Positions 7,036 to 14,392 of a stretch of 35,583 bases of DNA are shown in pieces (position 1 is the first letter of the stretch; each line of letters begins with the position of its first letter). Source of the DNA: Thermoplasmata archaeon (GTDB taxonomy: Archaea > Thermoplasmatota > Thermoplasmata > Lutacidiplasmatales > UBA184); assembly GCA_022750155.1 (NCBI GenBank), contig JAKIWG010000023.1:1-35583 (forward strand). The letters are read 5' to 3'. Made by a program: the position numbers and the translations under genes. The notes beneath the pieces are model-generated. The model worked only from the letters and a program-made list of their open reading frames with translations. It searched no databases and was not told where the DNA came from.

Positions 7036-8541
7036 GTGAGGGATCACCTGGTGGCCTACTTCGAGTCGCACCACCTCCTGGTCGAGTCCGAAGCGCTGCA
7101 GCTGCTCCTGAGCAGCCCGCAGCCGCTCGCCGTCTCGCGCCAGGTCGTCGAACGGACCCGTTCGGAGCACGCCTTCGTGACCCGCGAGATGGTCGAGGCG
7201 GTGCTCCTCGGTTCCGACCTCGCCCGCTCCCAGGCGATGCGAACCGCGGAGCTCAGCGCATCGCTCGCCCGGGGGACGAGGGCCGCTGCCCTGGTGCCCT
7301 ACGAGCTGATCCGCGAGGGATTCTCTGCGGTGGTCCCCGCGCAGCAGCCCCTCGCGGCGTACGGAAGCCTCTTCGCTTCGCGGTTCGAACAACTATCGAG
7401 AATGCTCCGCGGGCGGCCGGAGCTCTCCGGACTCCGCCCGATCTCCGAACTACGCTCGGCGGAGGGAACCGCCGCCGTGATCGGGATGATCCGCGACGTC
7501 CGCCAGACACCGGAAAAGCACCATCTGATCCTCACGGTGGAGGACGAGCAAGGCGCGGCGGAGCTCCTCGTCCTGAAGGACTCTCCCCCCGCGCAGGTCC
7601 CCTATCTCGATGACGAGGTCGTCGGGCTGAGGCTCGCCCTCCCGAAGGAGAAGGGGCGGATCCCCCGCGTCGTCTCCGTGGTGCGCCCGGACCTCCCCGT
7701 CGGCCGAGAACGGCACCGGACCGGGTCGGCGGTGCGCGTCCTGTTCCTATCGGACCTGCACATTGGCAGCCGTTCGTTCATGGCGGATTCCTGGGGGCAG
7801 ATGACCGATTTCCTGCACGAGCGCGGCCCCCGCCCCGAGCTCGCGCACGAGATCGAGCACGTCGTCATCGCCGGGGACCTCGTCGACGGGATCGGGATCT
7901 ATCCCAATCAGGAGCGAGACCTCGCCATCGGGGACGTGTTCGAGCAGTACGAGGAGCTTGGACGGCGCCTCCGGGAGATCCCGGAGCGCCTGCACGTTGT
8001 CGTCGTCCCGGGCAACCACGATGCGGTCTGCCCGGCCGAGCCCCAACCGGCCCTGCCCCGCGAGATCCGTGACTCGCTGCCGGCCAACGTCCATTCGATC
8101 GGGAACCCGTCGACCTTCGCGCTCCACTCCGTCGTGATCCAGGCGTACCACGGCCGAAGCTTTGACGACCTCATTCCGGCGATCCCGGGGGCGAGCTACG
8201 CGCGCCCCACGGAGGTGATGAAGCGGATGCTCGCCATGCGGCACCTCGCGCCCATGTACGGCGGGCGGACCCCCCTCGCGCCGCTCGGTCGCGATGGGAT
8301 GGTGATCGACCCCGGCCCGGACATCCTCGTCACGGGCCACGCCCACACCTTCGGGGTCGACCAGTACCGGGGCGTGCTCCTGCTGAACGCCTCGACCTGG
8401 CAGGCGGAGACCGAGTACCAGCGGATGCGCAACATCTCCCCCGTGCCCGCGCGGGCGGCGGTCGTCAACCTCGCCGACCTCACGCTCGAAGCCCTCGATT
8501 TCCACGGACGCGAGCCGGTCGTCGGGGGCGCGGCGACGTGA
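7036..8541 (+). CDS. polB: DNA polymerase D small subunit DP1 (3'-5' exonuclease)
   Basis: The protein has 501 residues from a GTG start. The C-terminal half is a calcineurin-like phosphoesterase domain with all metal-binding motifs: SDLHIGS (239-245), GDLVDG (280-285), GNHD (326-329) and GHAH (434-437). Intact metal ligands are what separate the active archaeal DP1 exonuclease from the inactive eukaryotic B-subunits. An OB-fold-like segment lies before it (about 140-220, GTAAVIGMIRDVRQTPEKHH). The N-terminal part (1-~125) is helical. DP1 partners with the large subunit DP2 to make PolD, the replicative polymerase of euryarchaeal lineages; DP2 is not in this window. The stop overlaps the next gene by four bases (GTGA), so translation is probably coupled to cutA. 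Confidence 0.93.
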   Translation: MRDHLVAYFESHHLLVESEALQLLLSSPQPLAVSRQVVERTRSEHAFVTREMVEAVLLGSDLARSQAMRTAELSASLARGTRAAALVPYELIREGFSAVVPAQQPLAAYGSLFASRFEQLSRMLRGRPELSGLRPISELRSAEGTAAVIGMIRDVRQTPEKHHLILTVEDEQGAAELLVLKDSPPAQVPYLDDEVVGLRLALPKEKGRIPRVVSVVRPDLPVGRERHRTGSAVRVLFLSDLHIGSRSFMADSWGQMTDFLHERGPRPELAHEIEHVVIAGDLVDGIGIYPNQERDLAIGDVFEQYEELGRRLREIPERLHVVVVPGNHDAVCPAEPQPALPREIRDSLPANVHSIGNPSTFALHSVVIQAYHGRSFDDLIPAIPGASYARPTEVMKRMLAMRHLAPMYGGRTPLAPLGRDGMVIDPGPDILVTGHAHTFGVDQYRGVLLLNASTWQAETEYQRMRNISPVPARAAVVNLADLTLEALDFHGREPVVGGAAT

Positions 8542-9002
8542 GCCCGTACCCGCTCGACCCGGTGGCGGCGACCGGACCTCTGCGGCTCGTGCTGTGCGCC
8601 TTCCCGACCGAGGATTCGGCGCGCTCGGCCGCCGATTCGGCCGTGGGGGCCCGTCTCGCGGCCTGCGCGAGCCGATGGCCGATCGATTCGACGTTCTGGT
8701 GGAAGGAGAAGGTCGAGCGGAGCGCCGAGGTCCTCGTCCTGTTCAAGACGGCGCCGAAGCACGTGGGGGCGCTGTTCCGCCACCTCTCCGAGCTCCACCC
8801 CTACGAGGTTCCGGAGATCCTCGAAATCGACGTGCCCCGCGTGCACGAGCCCTACCTGCGCTACGTCGCGGCGACGATCGACCCCCACGCCCCCCCTCTC
8901 CCCTGGGGAGGGGGCCGCGTTCGACCTACGCGTCGGGGATCACCGAAAGTCCGGGGAGCGCCGCGCCCTGCACGAACTCGAGCGCCGCGCCGCCGCCGGT
9001 AG
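8538..9002 (+). CDS. cutA: CutA-like divalent ion tolerance protein
   Basis: The GTG start overlaps the DP1 stop (GTGA). Residues ~16-118 match CutA1, a small trimeric ferredoxin-like-fold protein: RLVLCAFPTEDSARSAADSAV near the start, LAACASRWPIDSTFWWKEKVE, VLVLFKTAPKHVGALFRHLSELHPYEVPEIL, and an ending of the HEPYLRYVAAT type. Normal CutA proteins end near there. Here the frame has no stop and runs on for about 37 more residues as a Pro/Arg-rich tail that lies antisense to the 3' end of pgk. The tail could be genuine read-on or the result of a stop lost to mutation or to an indel in the C-rich run at 8882-8903. Confidence 0.8.
   Translation: MSPYPLDPVAATGPLRLVLCAFPTEDSARSAADSAVGARLAACASRWPIDSTFWWKEKVERSAEVLVLFKTAPKHVGALFRHLSELHPYEVPEILEIDVPRVHEPYLRYVAATIDPHAPPLPWGGGRVRPTRRGSPKVRGAPRPARTRAPRRRR
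8894..8914. terminator. GC hairpin at the cutA/pgk convergence
   Basis: CTCCCC (8898-8903) and GGGGAG (8905-8910) face each other around a single T, and the stem continues after one mismatch with CCC/GGG. It lies just past the pgk stop and within the extended cutA frame, so it may serve as a shared end signal for convergent transcripts. Confidence 0.35.
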
Positions 9003-10107
9003 AGAGGTACTGGAAGGCGTCGGCGACGCCCAGGTCCTGGGCGACGCGAGCGGAATCCCCTCCGGCCCCGACGTGGCGGCCGGGGATCGTCGCGAGTCCT
9101 GCGAGCACCTCACGGGTACCCGCGGCGAACCGGGGGTCCTCGGCGAGGCCGAGGGGGCCGTTCCAGAAGACGGTCTTCGATTCCAGGAGCGCCGCAAAGA
9201 AATGGTCCCGGGTCGTCGGGCCGATGTCCCGGGCGATCGCCCCGTGCGGGACGGCGTTCGCCGGCGCCGCTTCGGCCTCGGCCTGGCCGGGGATCTCGAC
9301 GAGCCAATCCTCCGGAAGGAGGACCCGGGTCCCGCGCTCCTGGGCCAGCGTCAGGAACTCGTGGACGGCCTCCTCGAGGCCCGGCTCGACCTTCGAATCG
9401 CCGAGCTGCGCGCCCTGCGCGGCCAGGAATGGGAAGGCGAGGGCCCCTCCGATCAACAGCGAGTCCGCCCGTCCGAGGAAGCTCTGGAGCAGCGGGAGCT
9501 TATCGGCGACCTTGGCCCCGCCGAGGATCGCCACGTACGGACGGATCGGTCCGTCGATGAGGGGGGTGAGTTCCCGGATCTCCTTCTCGACCAGGAACCC
9601 CGCATACGCCGGCAGCTTGCGCGCCACCCCCACCGTCGAGGCGTGGGCCCGGTGCACGGAGCCGAACGCCTCCTCGACGAAGACCTCCCCGAGCTGGGCG
9701 AGCTGTCCGGCGAACGCCGGGTCGTTCGCCTCCTCGCCGGGGTGGAAGCGCAGGTTCTCCAGCATCAGGAACTCGCCGTTCTTCAGGCGGGCGGACGCCT
9801 CGAGGGCGTGGATCCCCACGCAGTCCTCCGCCAACGGGACCGGCACGCCCAGGTACCCGGAGAGCCGGTGGACCACCGGACGCAGCGAGAAGCGCATGTC
9901 GCGGACTCCGTTCGGGCGCCCGAGGTGGGACATCAGGATCATCCGAGCGCCGGAGGTCTGCAGGTGGCGGAGCGTCGGTAGCGCCTCCACGATCCGGTGG
10001 TCGTCGGCGACCTGGCCCTTCGCGTCCTGGGGGACGTTGAAATCGACCCGGACCAGCACGCGTCGGCCCTTGACCGACGCCTCCTGGACCCCCCGCTTGA
10101 GCGGCAT
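8926..10107 (-). CDS. pgk: Phosphoglycerate kinase
   Basis: The protein has 393 residues from the ATG at 10105-10107; the frame is open further upstream, but this start matches the family N-terminus. Motifs run in order: RVDFNVP (20-26), DDHRIVEALPTL (35-46), SHLGRPNG (60-67), ENLRFHPGEE (117-126), the GGAKVADK nucleotide-site loop, FWNGPLG, and near the end GGDS and STGGGAALEF. The enzyme transfers phosphate between 1,3-bisphosphoglycerate and ADP in glycolysis/gluconeogenesis in the cytosol. It follows the ketopantoate reductase-like gene after 20 bases, so the two are probably cotranscribed. Its end overlaps the cutA frame by 77 bases on the other strand. Confidence 0.95.
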   Translation of the reverse strand: MPLKRGVQEASVKGRRVLVRVDFNVPQDAKGQVADDHRIVEALPTLRHLQTSGARMILMSHLGRPNGVRDMRFSLRPVVHRLSGYLGVPVPLAEDCVGIHALEASARLKNGEFLMLENLRFHPGEEANDPAFAGQLAQLGEVFVEEAFGSVHRAHASTVGVARKLPAYAGFLVEKEIRELTPLIDGPIRPYVAILGGAKVADKLPLLQSFLGRADSLLIGGALAFPFLAAQGAQLGDSKVEPGLEEAVHEFLTLAQERGTRVLLPEDWLVEIPGQAEAEAAPANAVPHGAIARDIGPTTRDHFFAALLESKTVFWNGPLGLAEDPRFAAGTREVLAGLATIPGRHVGAGGDSARVAQDLGVADAFQYLSTGGGAALEFVQGAALPGLSVIPDA

Positions 10108-10127
10108 TCGGGCCCCGGAGGTCGGGG

Positions 10128-11087
10128 TCAGTATGAGAGTTTCGGGGAGCGCATGCGGTCCCGGCGCGCCACATGCCCGAGGATGCGTTCGATCGCTCGG
10201 CGCGTCGCGGGGAGCTCGACGCCGCGGGCCTCGGCAATGGCGAGGAGGGAACCGGAGATGTCCTCGATCTCCGTCGGACGACCACGTTCGAGGTCCTGTA
10301 GCATGCTCGAGCGGTTCTCGGAGGTGGCGCGCACCACCCGGAAGAGGTCGCCTTCGGCCTCCTCCTCGGTGAACTCCACCCCGTCGATGGCGGCCGCCGT
10401 CCGGGCCTCCCGGAGCAGCGCCAGGGCCTGGCCTCGCCACGGGTCGTCCGAGAGCGTTCCGTTCGTCACGCCATGGTCGGCGGTGACCGGATTGATCGAT
10501 GCGTTGACGAGCGTCTTCCGCCAGACCTCGCGCCGTAGGTCCTGGACCTCTCGCACCGGGATTCCCGTACTGAGCAGAAGGTCGCGGAACCGCGCGGTCG
10601 CGGCCCGCAGTTCGGCGGGGGGTTCGGCGGAGATGATCACCTCCCCCTCCCCGGCCTGGCGGACCCGTCCCGCTCCGAGCCACGTCGCAGGGAGCGAGTG
10701 GACGACGCGGACGACGGGGGGGTGGGGGACCTTCCCGCCCAGGGTCCAGACGGGGAGGACCCGGTCCTCCACCCGCAACCCGTTCTGCGGGAGCAGGGTC
10801 GGAGGGAGGGACGGGAAGGCGTCGGCGATCTCCCGAGCCGCCTGCCCCAGGTCGAACGTCTTGACCGCCAGGATCAGGGCGTCGGGGATGGGCAGCCCGC
10901 CGATGCGCTCGCGGGCGTCCACAGGAAACTTTCCGGACCGGAACCCTTCGATCGTGACGCCGTGCTCCCGGATCGCGGGCACCTGGTCCGCCCGGGCGAT
11001 GAGGGTGACCCCGTGGCCCGCGCCGGCCAGGCGCCCGGCGAAGAGGGATCCGGTCGCCCCGCCCCCGAAGACGACGACGCGGCTCGT
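10128..11087 (-). CDS. panE: Ketopantoate reductase (2-dehydropantoate 2-reductase) family
   Basis: The protein has 319 residues if translation begins at the ACG at 11085-11087. The NADPH-binding Rossmann start RVVVFGGGATGS directly follows this ACG. Between the stop of the upstream gene (TAG, 11100-11102, same frame) and a GTG at 10980-10982 there is no ATG, GTG or TTG, and that GTG would delete the whole GxGxxG loop. A GGAGG ribosome site lies 4-5 bases before the ACG. Other family marks are PQNG at 100-103 and WRKTLVNASINPVTA with the likely catalytic Lys191. The reaction is reduction of ketopantoate to pantoate, needed for coenzyme A in archaea. Paralogues with other substrates exist, so the substrate is inferred. 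The start codon is unusual or reflects a sequence error. Confidence 0.85.
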   Translation of the reverse strand, partial: TSRVVVFGGGATGSLFAGRLAGAGHGVTLIARADQVPAIREHGVTIEGFRSGKFPVDARERIGGLPIPDALILAVKTFDLGQAAREIADAFPSLPPTLLPQNGLRVEDRVLPVWTLGGKVPHPPVVRVVHSLPATWLGAGRVRQAGEGEVIISAEPPAELRAATARFRDLLLSTGIPVREVQDLRREVWRKTLVNASINPVTADHGVTNGTLSDDPWRGQALALLREARTAAAIDGVEFTEEEAEGDLFRVVRATSENRSSMLQDLERGRPTEIEDISGSLLAIAEARGVELPATRRAIERILGHVARRDRMRSPKLSY

Positions 11088-11099
11088 CGGTCCTCCGGA

Positions 11100-11330
11100 C
11101 TAGCCGAGCTTCCGGACGAGGTCTGCGAGCGCGGCGCTCCGCCCCCAATCCCGCCGAAGGAGGACCAGCAGACCCTCGTAGTAGCGGACCTGCTCCTGGG
11201 CTTGACGGACCTGGAGGGTCAGGTACTCCTCCTCCCGGCGCAACTTCGACTCCTCGGCCTCCGCCTCGAGGCGGGCGGCGAGGAGCGCCTGGTGCTTATC
11301 GTGGAGCGAGCTGGGTGTGGTGGTTCGCAT
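11100..11330 (-). CDS. Small coiled-coil protein
   Basis: The protein has 76 residues from ATG 11330. It is almost entirely a charged helix with heptad-like spacing (HQALLAARLEAEAEESKLRR, then YLTLQVRQAQEQVRYYEGLL), predicted to be a coiled coil. There is no cysteine, signal peptide or membrane segment. The N-terminus overlaps the end of the upstream coiled-coil gene by 35 bases, and its stop lies 12 bases before the panE ACG. It may pair with that neighbour. It is not long enough for a prefoldin subunit, although the appearance is similar. Function unknown. Confidence 0.6.
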   Translation of the reverse strand: MRTTTPSSLHDKHQALLAARLEAEAEESKLRREEEYLTLQVRQAQEQVRYYEGLLVLLRRDWGRSAALADLVRKLG

Positions 11331-11544
11331 GGATCGCCTGGGGGTTTGCGGGGGTCACGGTATGGCTGAGGACGGCGTCCGAATAGTCGTGGAGCTTTCG
11401 GAGCTCGCGCCGGAGCCGTCGGAGCTTGCGTTGGACCCGCACCCGTTGGTCCGTGACGTCGCGCAACGAACGCTGGAGGGTGGCGAGCCGGTGGCGCCAC
11501 TTGTCCCTCTCCTGGACGTTTTGGAGCACCGAGTCGAGGTCCAT
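11296..11544 (-). CDS. Small coiled-coil protein
   Basis: The protein has 82 residues from ATG 11544 and is highly basic: a long helix LQNVQERDKWRHRLATLQRS followed by QRKLRRLRRELRKLHDY with heptad spacing, then a His/Asn/Pro-rich tail. It is first in a minus-strand run of coiled-coil, coiled-coil, panE, pgk. Its 3' end overlaps the next gene by 35 bases in another frame. The basic helix could bind nucleic acid or the more acidic partner next door. I do not recognise a family. Confidence 0.55.
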   Translation of the reverse strand: MDLDSVLQNVQERDKWRHRLATLQRSLRDVTDQRVRVQRKLRRLRRELRKLHDYSDAVLSHTVTPANPQAIHANHHTQLAPR

Positions 11545-11665
11545 GGGGCAGACCGAGACGGTGGGAGGGCGCCATGAAGGTTTCGGCGGGACGTCGGGCC
11601 GCCCTCCCGGGGGGGTCGGCCGGTCGAGCCCGGCGGGGATTGGCTCGGTCGCCCGTTGCGCGTAG

Positions 11666-11673
11666 CGTTAAGG
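11666..11673 (+). promoter_or_regulatory. Possible TATA-like box for malate dehydrogenase
   Basis: CGTTAAGG lies 38-45 bases before the ATG at 11711 in a 166-base divergent region. It resembles the CCTTAAGC seen before the Lon-like ATPase gene. Confidence 0.3.
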
Positions 11674-11710
11674 CCCCGGGCGAAGTGGCGCGGTCGAAGA
11701 GGGACAATCG

Positions 11711-12661
11711 ATGCCGGCAGCGAAGAAGATCGTGGTGCTCGGGGCCGGAAACGTCGGCGGGACGCTCGCCCAGCGTCTCGCGGAAATGGACCTGGCCGAG
11801 GAGCTCGTCCTGATCGATATCGTCGAGGGCCTGCCGCAGGGGAAGGCGCTCGACATCCAGCAGTCCGCTCCGATCCTGGGGTTCGCCACGCGGGTCTCGG
11901 GCTCGACCTCCCTCGATGCCCTCGCGGGCGCAGACCTCGTGGTGGAGACGGCGGGTCTGGCGCGCAAGCCCGGGATGAGCCGCTCGGACCTTCTGGAGAA
12001 GAACGCGTCGATCCTCCGGGGTCACGCCCTCGCCGTCGCACAGCGGGCGCCGAACGCGGTCGTGATCATCGTCACGAACCCGGTCGACGTGATGACCTTC
12101 TGGTTCCGGGAGGTGAGCGGCCTCCCGGTAGGGCGCGTCTTCGGGGAGTCTGGGACGCTCGACACTGCGCGGTTCCGCACGTTCGTCGCGATGGAGCTCG
12201 GGGTGGCGCCTCGGGACGTCACGGGATTCGTGCTCGGGACCCACGGGGACACCATGGTCCCGCTCCTCTCCCTCACCAGCGTGGCGGGGGTTCCCCTGGT
12301 CGGGATGGTCCCCCCGGAGCGGCTCGCGGCGATCGTCGAACGCACGAAAAAGGGGGGCGGGGAGATCGTCGAGCTCCTGAAGATGGGAAGCGCATTCTAT
12401 GCCCCGTCGGCCGCCCAGGCCGAACTCGTGCGCGCCGTCCTCCTGAACGAGCACCGCTTGGTGCCCGTGACGGCGCACCTCAATGGGGAGTACGGCCAGC
12501 ACGGGATCTACATCGGCGTCCCCGTGGTCCTCGGCCGGGGTGGGGTCGAGCGGGTCGTGGTCGTTCAGACATCCCCCTCCGAGCGCACCCAGTTCGAGGC
12601 CAGCGCCGCTGCGGTGAAGGCCGACCTGGAGATCCTTGCCAAGCTCCCGCGTACCAGTTAG
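11711..12661 (+). CDS. mdh: Malate dehydrogenase (LDH-like type)
   Basis: The protein has 316 residues from ATG 11711. The NAD loop GAGNVGG is at 11-17, and Asp36 at the end of the second strand (VLIDI) favours NAD over NADP. The substrate loop has Arg85 and Arg91 (LARKPGMSR); the Arg pair in this position is the mark of malate rather than lactate dehydrogenase. TNPVD is at 122-126, Arg154 in the DTARFR segment binds the carboxylate, and the catalytic His178 is in GTHGD. It oxidises malate to oxaloacetate in the citric acid cycle, in the cytosol, and supplies NADH to the respiratory chain encoded later in the window. It appears to be transcribed on its own. Confidence 0.95.
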   Translation: MPAAKKIVVLGAGNVGGTLAQRLAEMDLAEELVLIDIVEGLPQGKALDIQQSAPILGFATRVSGSTSLDALAGADLVVETAGLARKPGMSRSDLLEKNASILRGHALAVAQRAPNAVVIIVTNPVDVMTFWFREVSGLPVGRVFGESGTLDTARFRTFVAMELGVAPRDVTGFVLGTHGDTMVPLLSLTSVAGVPLVGMVPPERLAAIVERTKKGGGEIVELLKMGSAFYAPSAAQAELVRAVLLNEHRLVPVTAHLNGEYGQHGIYIGVPVVLGRGGVERVVVVQTSPSERTQFEASAAAVKADLEILAKLPRTS

Positions 12662-12701
12662 AACATAAGGTGCGACCCCCATCCCCTATCGGAGGAGCCG
12701 G

Positions 12702-13955
12702 ATGGTCGAGACGTTCGACGCCATCGTGGTCGGAAGCGACCTCTCGGCCGGCACGGTGGCGGTCGCGCTCGCCGGGGCCCGCGGGCGGGTCCTCTCCGTA
12801 GACCCCGACCCGGCGTCGACCGGGCCGGGCGGACTCCTCTGGCCGGCGGAGCTCGCCGCGCTTCGCCCCGAGATCGCTCGCGACCTCCCCGCGAAGACGC
12901 GGCTCGTCGAGCATCGCTGGCAGATCCTGAACGACCCGGGTGCGGTGTCCGTGGAGTACCGCGGCGCATCGTCGGACGGGTCGCACAGCGGTCCCCGGAT
13001 GGTCCTGGATCGCGACGTCGGACGGTGGATGCTCTCCCGCGCAGAAGCCGCAGGGGTGGAGCGCGTCCACGGGGAGATACAGCTGCTCGAATCGGACGGG
13101 CGCGTGGCGGGCATCCGTCTGGGGGGTGAGGAGAAACGGGCGACCGTCACCATCCTGACCGAGGCGGGGATGGGCGGCGCCTCGGGGGCCCCCTCCCCTT
13201 CCGAGGGGCTCTCGGCGACCTACCTCCTCGGAGATCAGGCGGTCCGGAATCGTTTCGCCGTTCGAGCGGGAGAGGGGGTCAGCATCGAAGCCGTCCTCTC
13301 GTTCCTCCCGCCCCCCCTGCGGGGGGTGGGGTTCCTACACGCGCACGGGGAGACGGTGACGGCCGGAGCGTTCGTGCTGGACCACGGGCGCGGGGCCTCC
13401 CGAGACGCCCAATCCTCGGCCCTGGAGCGGTTCGTCGCCCACCCGTCGATTGCCGGGTTCCTCTCGGGGGCCGGAAGGGAGGCGAGCCTGACGTCCCGTC
13501 GGCTCCCGTCCCGGCGAGGCCCGTCCCCCGACCCTCCGGGACTACTCCGTATCGGGAGGGCAGCGGGGTACGACCTTTCCTCGGGGCCGATCCTCTCGGG
13601 GCCGGGGTGCTCGCTTCGTTCCGCGCTCGTCGCCGCGGACGCCGTCCAGGAGGATTGGCGCTCTGGGGACCCTGAGCGACACGCCGTCTCCGTCCGCTTC
13701 GCCCAGCGGATGCGAAGCTCCGGGATGCCCGGGATGCTCGCCTACCAGGCGGAGCGGAGCCGACGGGTGGCGTTTCGTCCCCGCCTCCACCATCAGTATC
13801 CGATCGCCGTCCAGGGGTTGCTCCACCGACTGATGACCGAGACCGGGGCCCCGAAAGAGTCCGTGATGGCCGCGGTCCGCGGGACCCGAGCCGATCATCA
13901 CGTTCGGACCACCGGGCTCCTACGCGACCTGTTCGAGGCGGGGGGCTCGCTGTGA
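12702..13955 (+). CDS. fixC: FixC/geranylgeranyl reductase-like flavoprotein
   Basis: The protein has 417 residues from ATG 12702, preceded by GGAGG (CGGAGGAGCCGG). An N-terminal dinucleotide-binding strand-turn-helix (FDAIVVGSDLSAGTVAVALA) is followed by PGGLLW and a C-terminal IGRAAGYDLSSGPILSGPGCSLRSALVAAD, which resembles the second FAD-binding segment of the FixC/ETF-QO/geranylgeranyl reductase superfamily. The usual GxGxxG loop has become GSDLSA, so FAD binding may be altered. Coupling to FixX by a 4-base overlap (GTGA) supports a FixC-type role, in which electrons pass from flavin through a ferredoxin-like subunit to quinone. The electron-transfer flavoprotein genes fixA and fixB are not next to it. 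Confidence 0.7.
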   Translation: MVETFDAIVVGSDLSAGTVAVALAGARGRVLSVDPDPASTGPGGLLWPAELAALRPEIARDLPAKTRLVEHRWQILNDPGAVSVEYRGASSDGSHSGPRMVLDRDVGRWMLSRAEAAGVERVHGEIQLLESDGRVAGIRLGGEEKRATVTILTEAGMGGASGAPSPSEGLSATYLLGDQAVRNRFAVRAGEGVSIEAVLSFLPPPLRGVGFLHAHGETVTAGAFVLDHGRGASRDAQSSALERFVAHPSIAGFLSGAGREASLTSRRLPSRRGPSPDPPGLLRIGRAAGYDLSSGPILSGPGCSLRSALVAADAVQEDWRSGDPERHAVSVRFAQRMRSSGMPGMLAYQAERSRRVAFRPRLHHQYPIAVQGLLHRLMTETGAPKESVMAAVRGTRADHHVRTTGLLRDLFEAGGSL

Positions 13956-14290
13956 CCGAGGCCGGGACCGGGAACGCGTCGGCGGGGGCCGGTGCGGCGG
14001 CACCGGTGGAGTTCGTGGAGATCAAACGCCGGCTCGCGACGCTCCGCTACACCACCGATTCCGCCGAACACGCCCACATCACGGTCAAGCCCCCGATCTG
14101 CGCGCAGTGCCCGCACTCGTTCTGCACCTTCGTCTGTCCGGCCCAGTGCTACCAGCGGATCGAGGGAAAGCTCGTCTTCCGATACGAGGACTGCGTCGAG
14201 TGCGGGGCGTGCGATATCGCCTGTGATCAGGGTTCCGTGACGTGGAACCTGCCGAGGGGTCCGTACGGCGTGAAGTACCGTTTCGGGTGA
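13952..14290 (+). CDS. fixX: FixX-like ferredoxin
   Basis: The protein has 112 residues from a GTG start overlapping the fixC-like stop by four bases. The C-terminal 70 residues are cysteine-rich: CAQCPHSFCTFVCPAQC followed by CVECGACDIACDQG, and an ending WNLPRGPYGVKYRFG that is typical of FixX and of the ETF-QO iron-sulfur domain. The N-terminal 30 residues are Ala/Gly-rich and probably flexible. It would carry electrons from the FixC-like flavoprotein to quinone at the membrane. The last codon is followed in the same frame by the XPD gene with only one stop between them. Confidence 0.88.
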   Translation: MTEAGTGNASAGAGAAAPVEFVEIKRRLATLRYTTDSAEHAHITVKPPICAQCPHSFCTFVCPAQCYQRIEGKLVFRYEDCVECGACDIACDQGSVTWNLPRGPYGVKYRFG

Positions 14291-14392
14291 CCCGGACTGC
14301 GTTCAGACGTTCCACTCAAGGCTCAGCTTCAAGCGCCCCTCCCGGCCTCTTCCCGCCCGGGAGACGACGTTACGGCCCCTGCAACATCTGTC

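Noticed and set aside
8594-10372. 592-codon open frame on the plus strand over cutA and pgk
   Set aside because: It lies antisense to pgk and in another frame from cutA, is Arg/Pro/Ser-rich with no domain, and is explained by the rarity of stop codons in GC-rich coding DNA.
10108-11148. In-frame N-terminal extension of pgk up to 740 residues
   Set aside because: The extension is low-complexity and covers panE in a wrong frame; the ATG at 10107 matches the family start.
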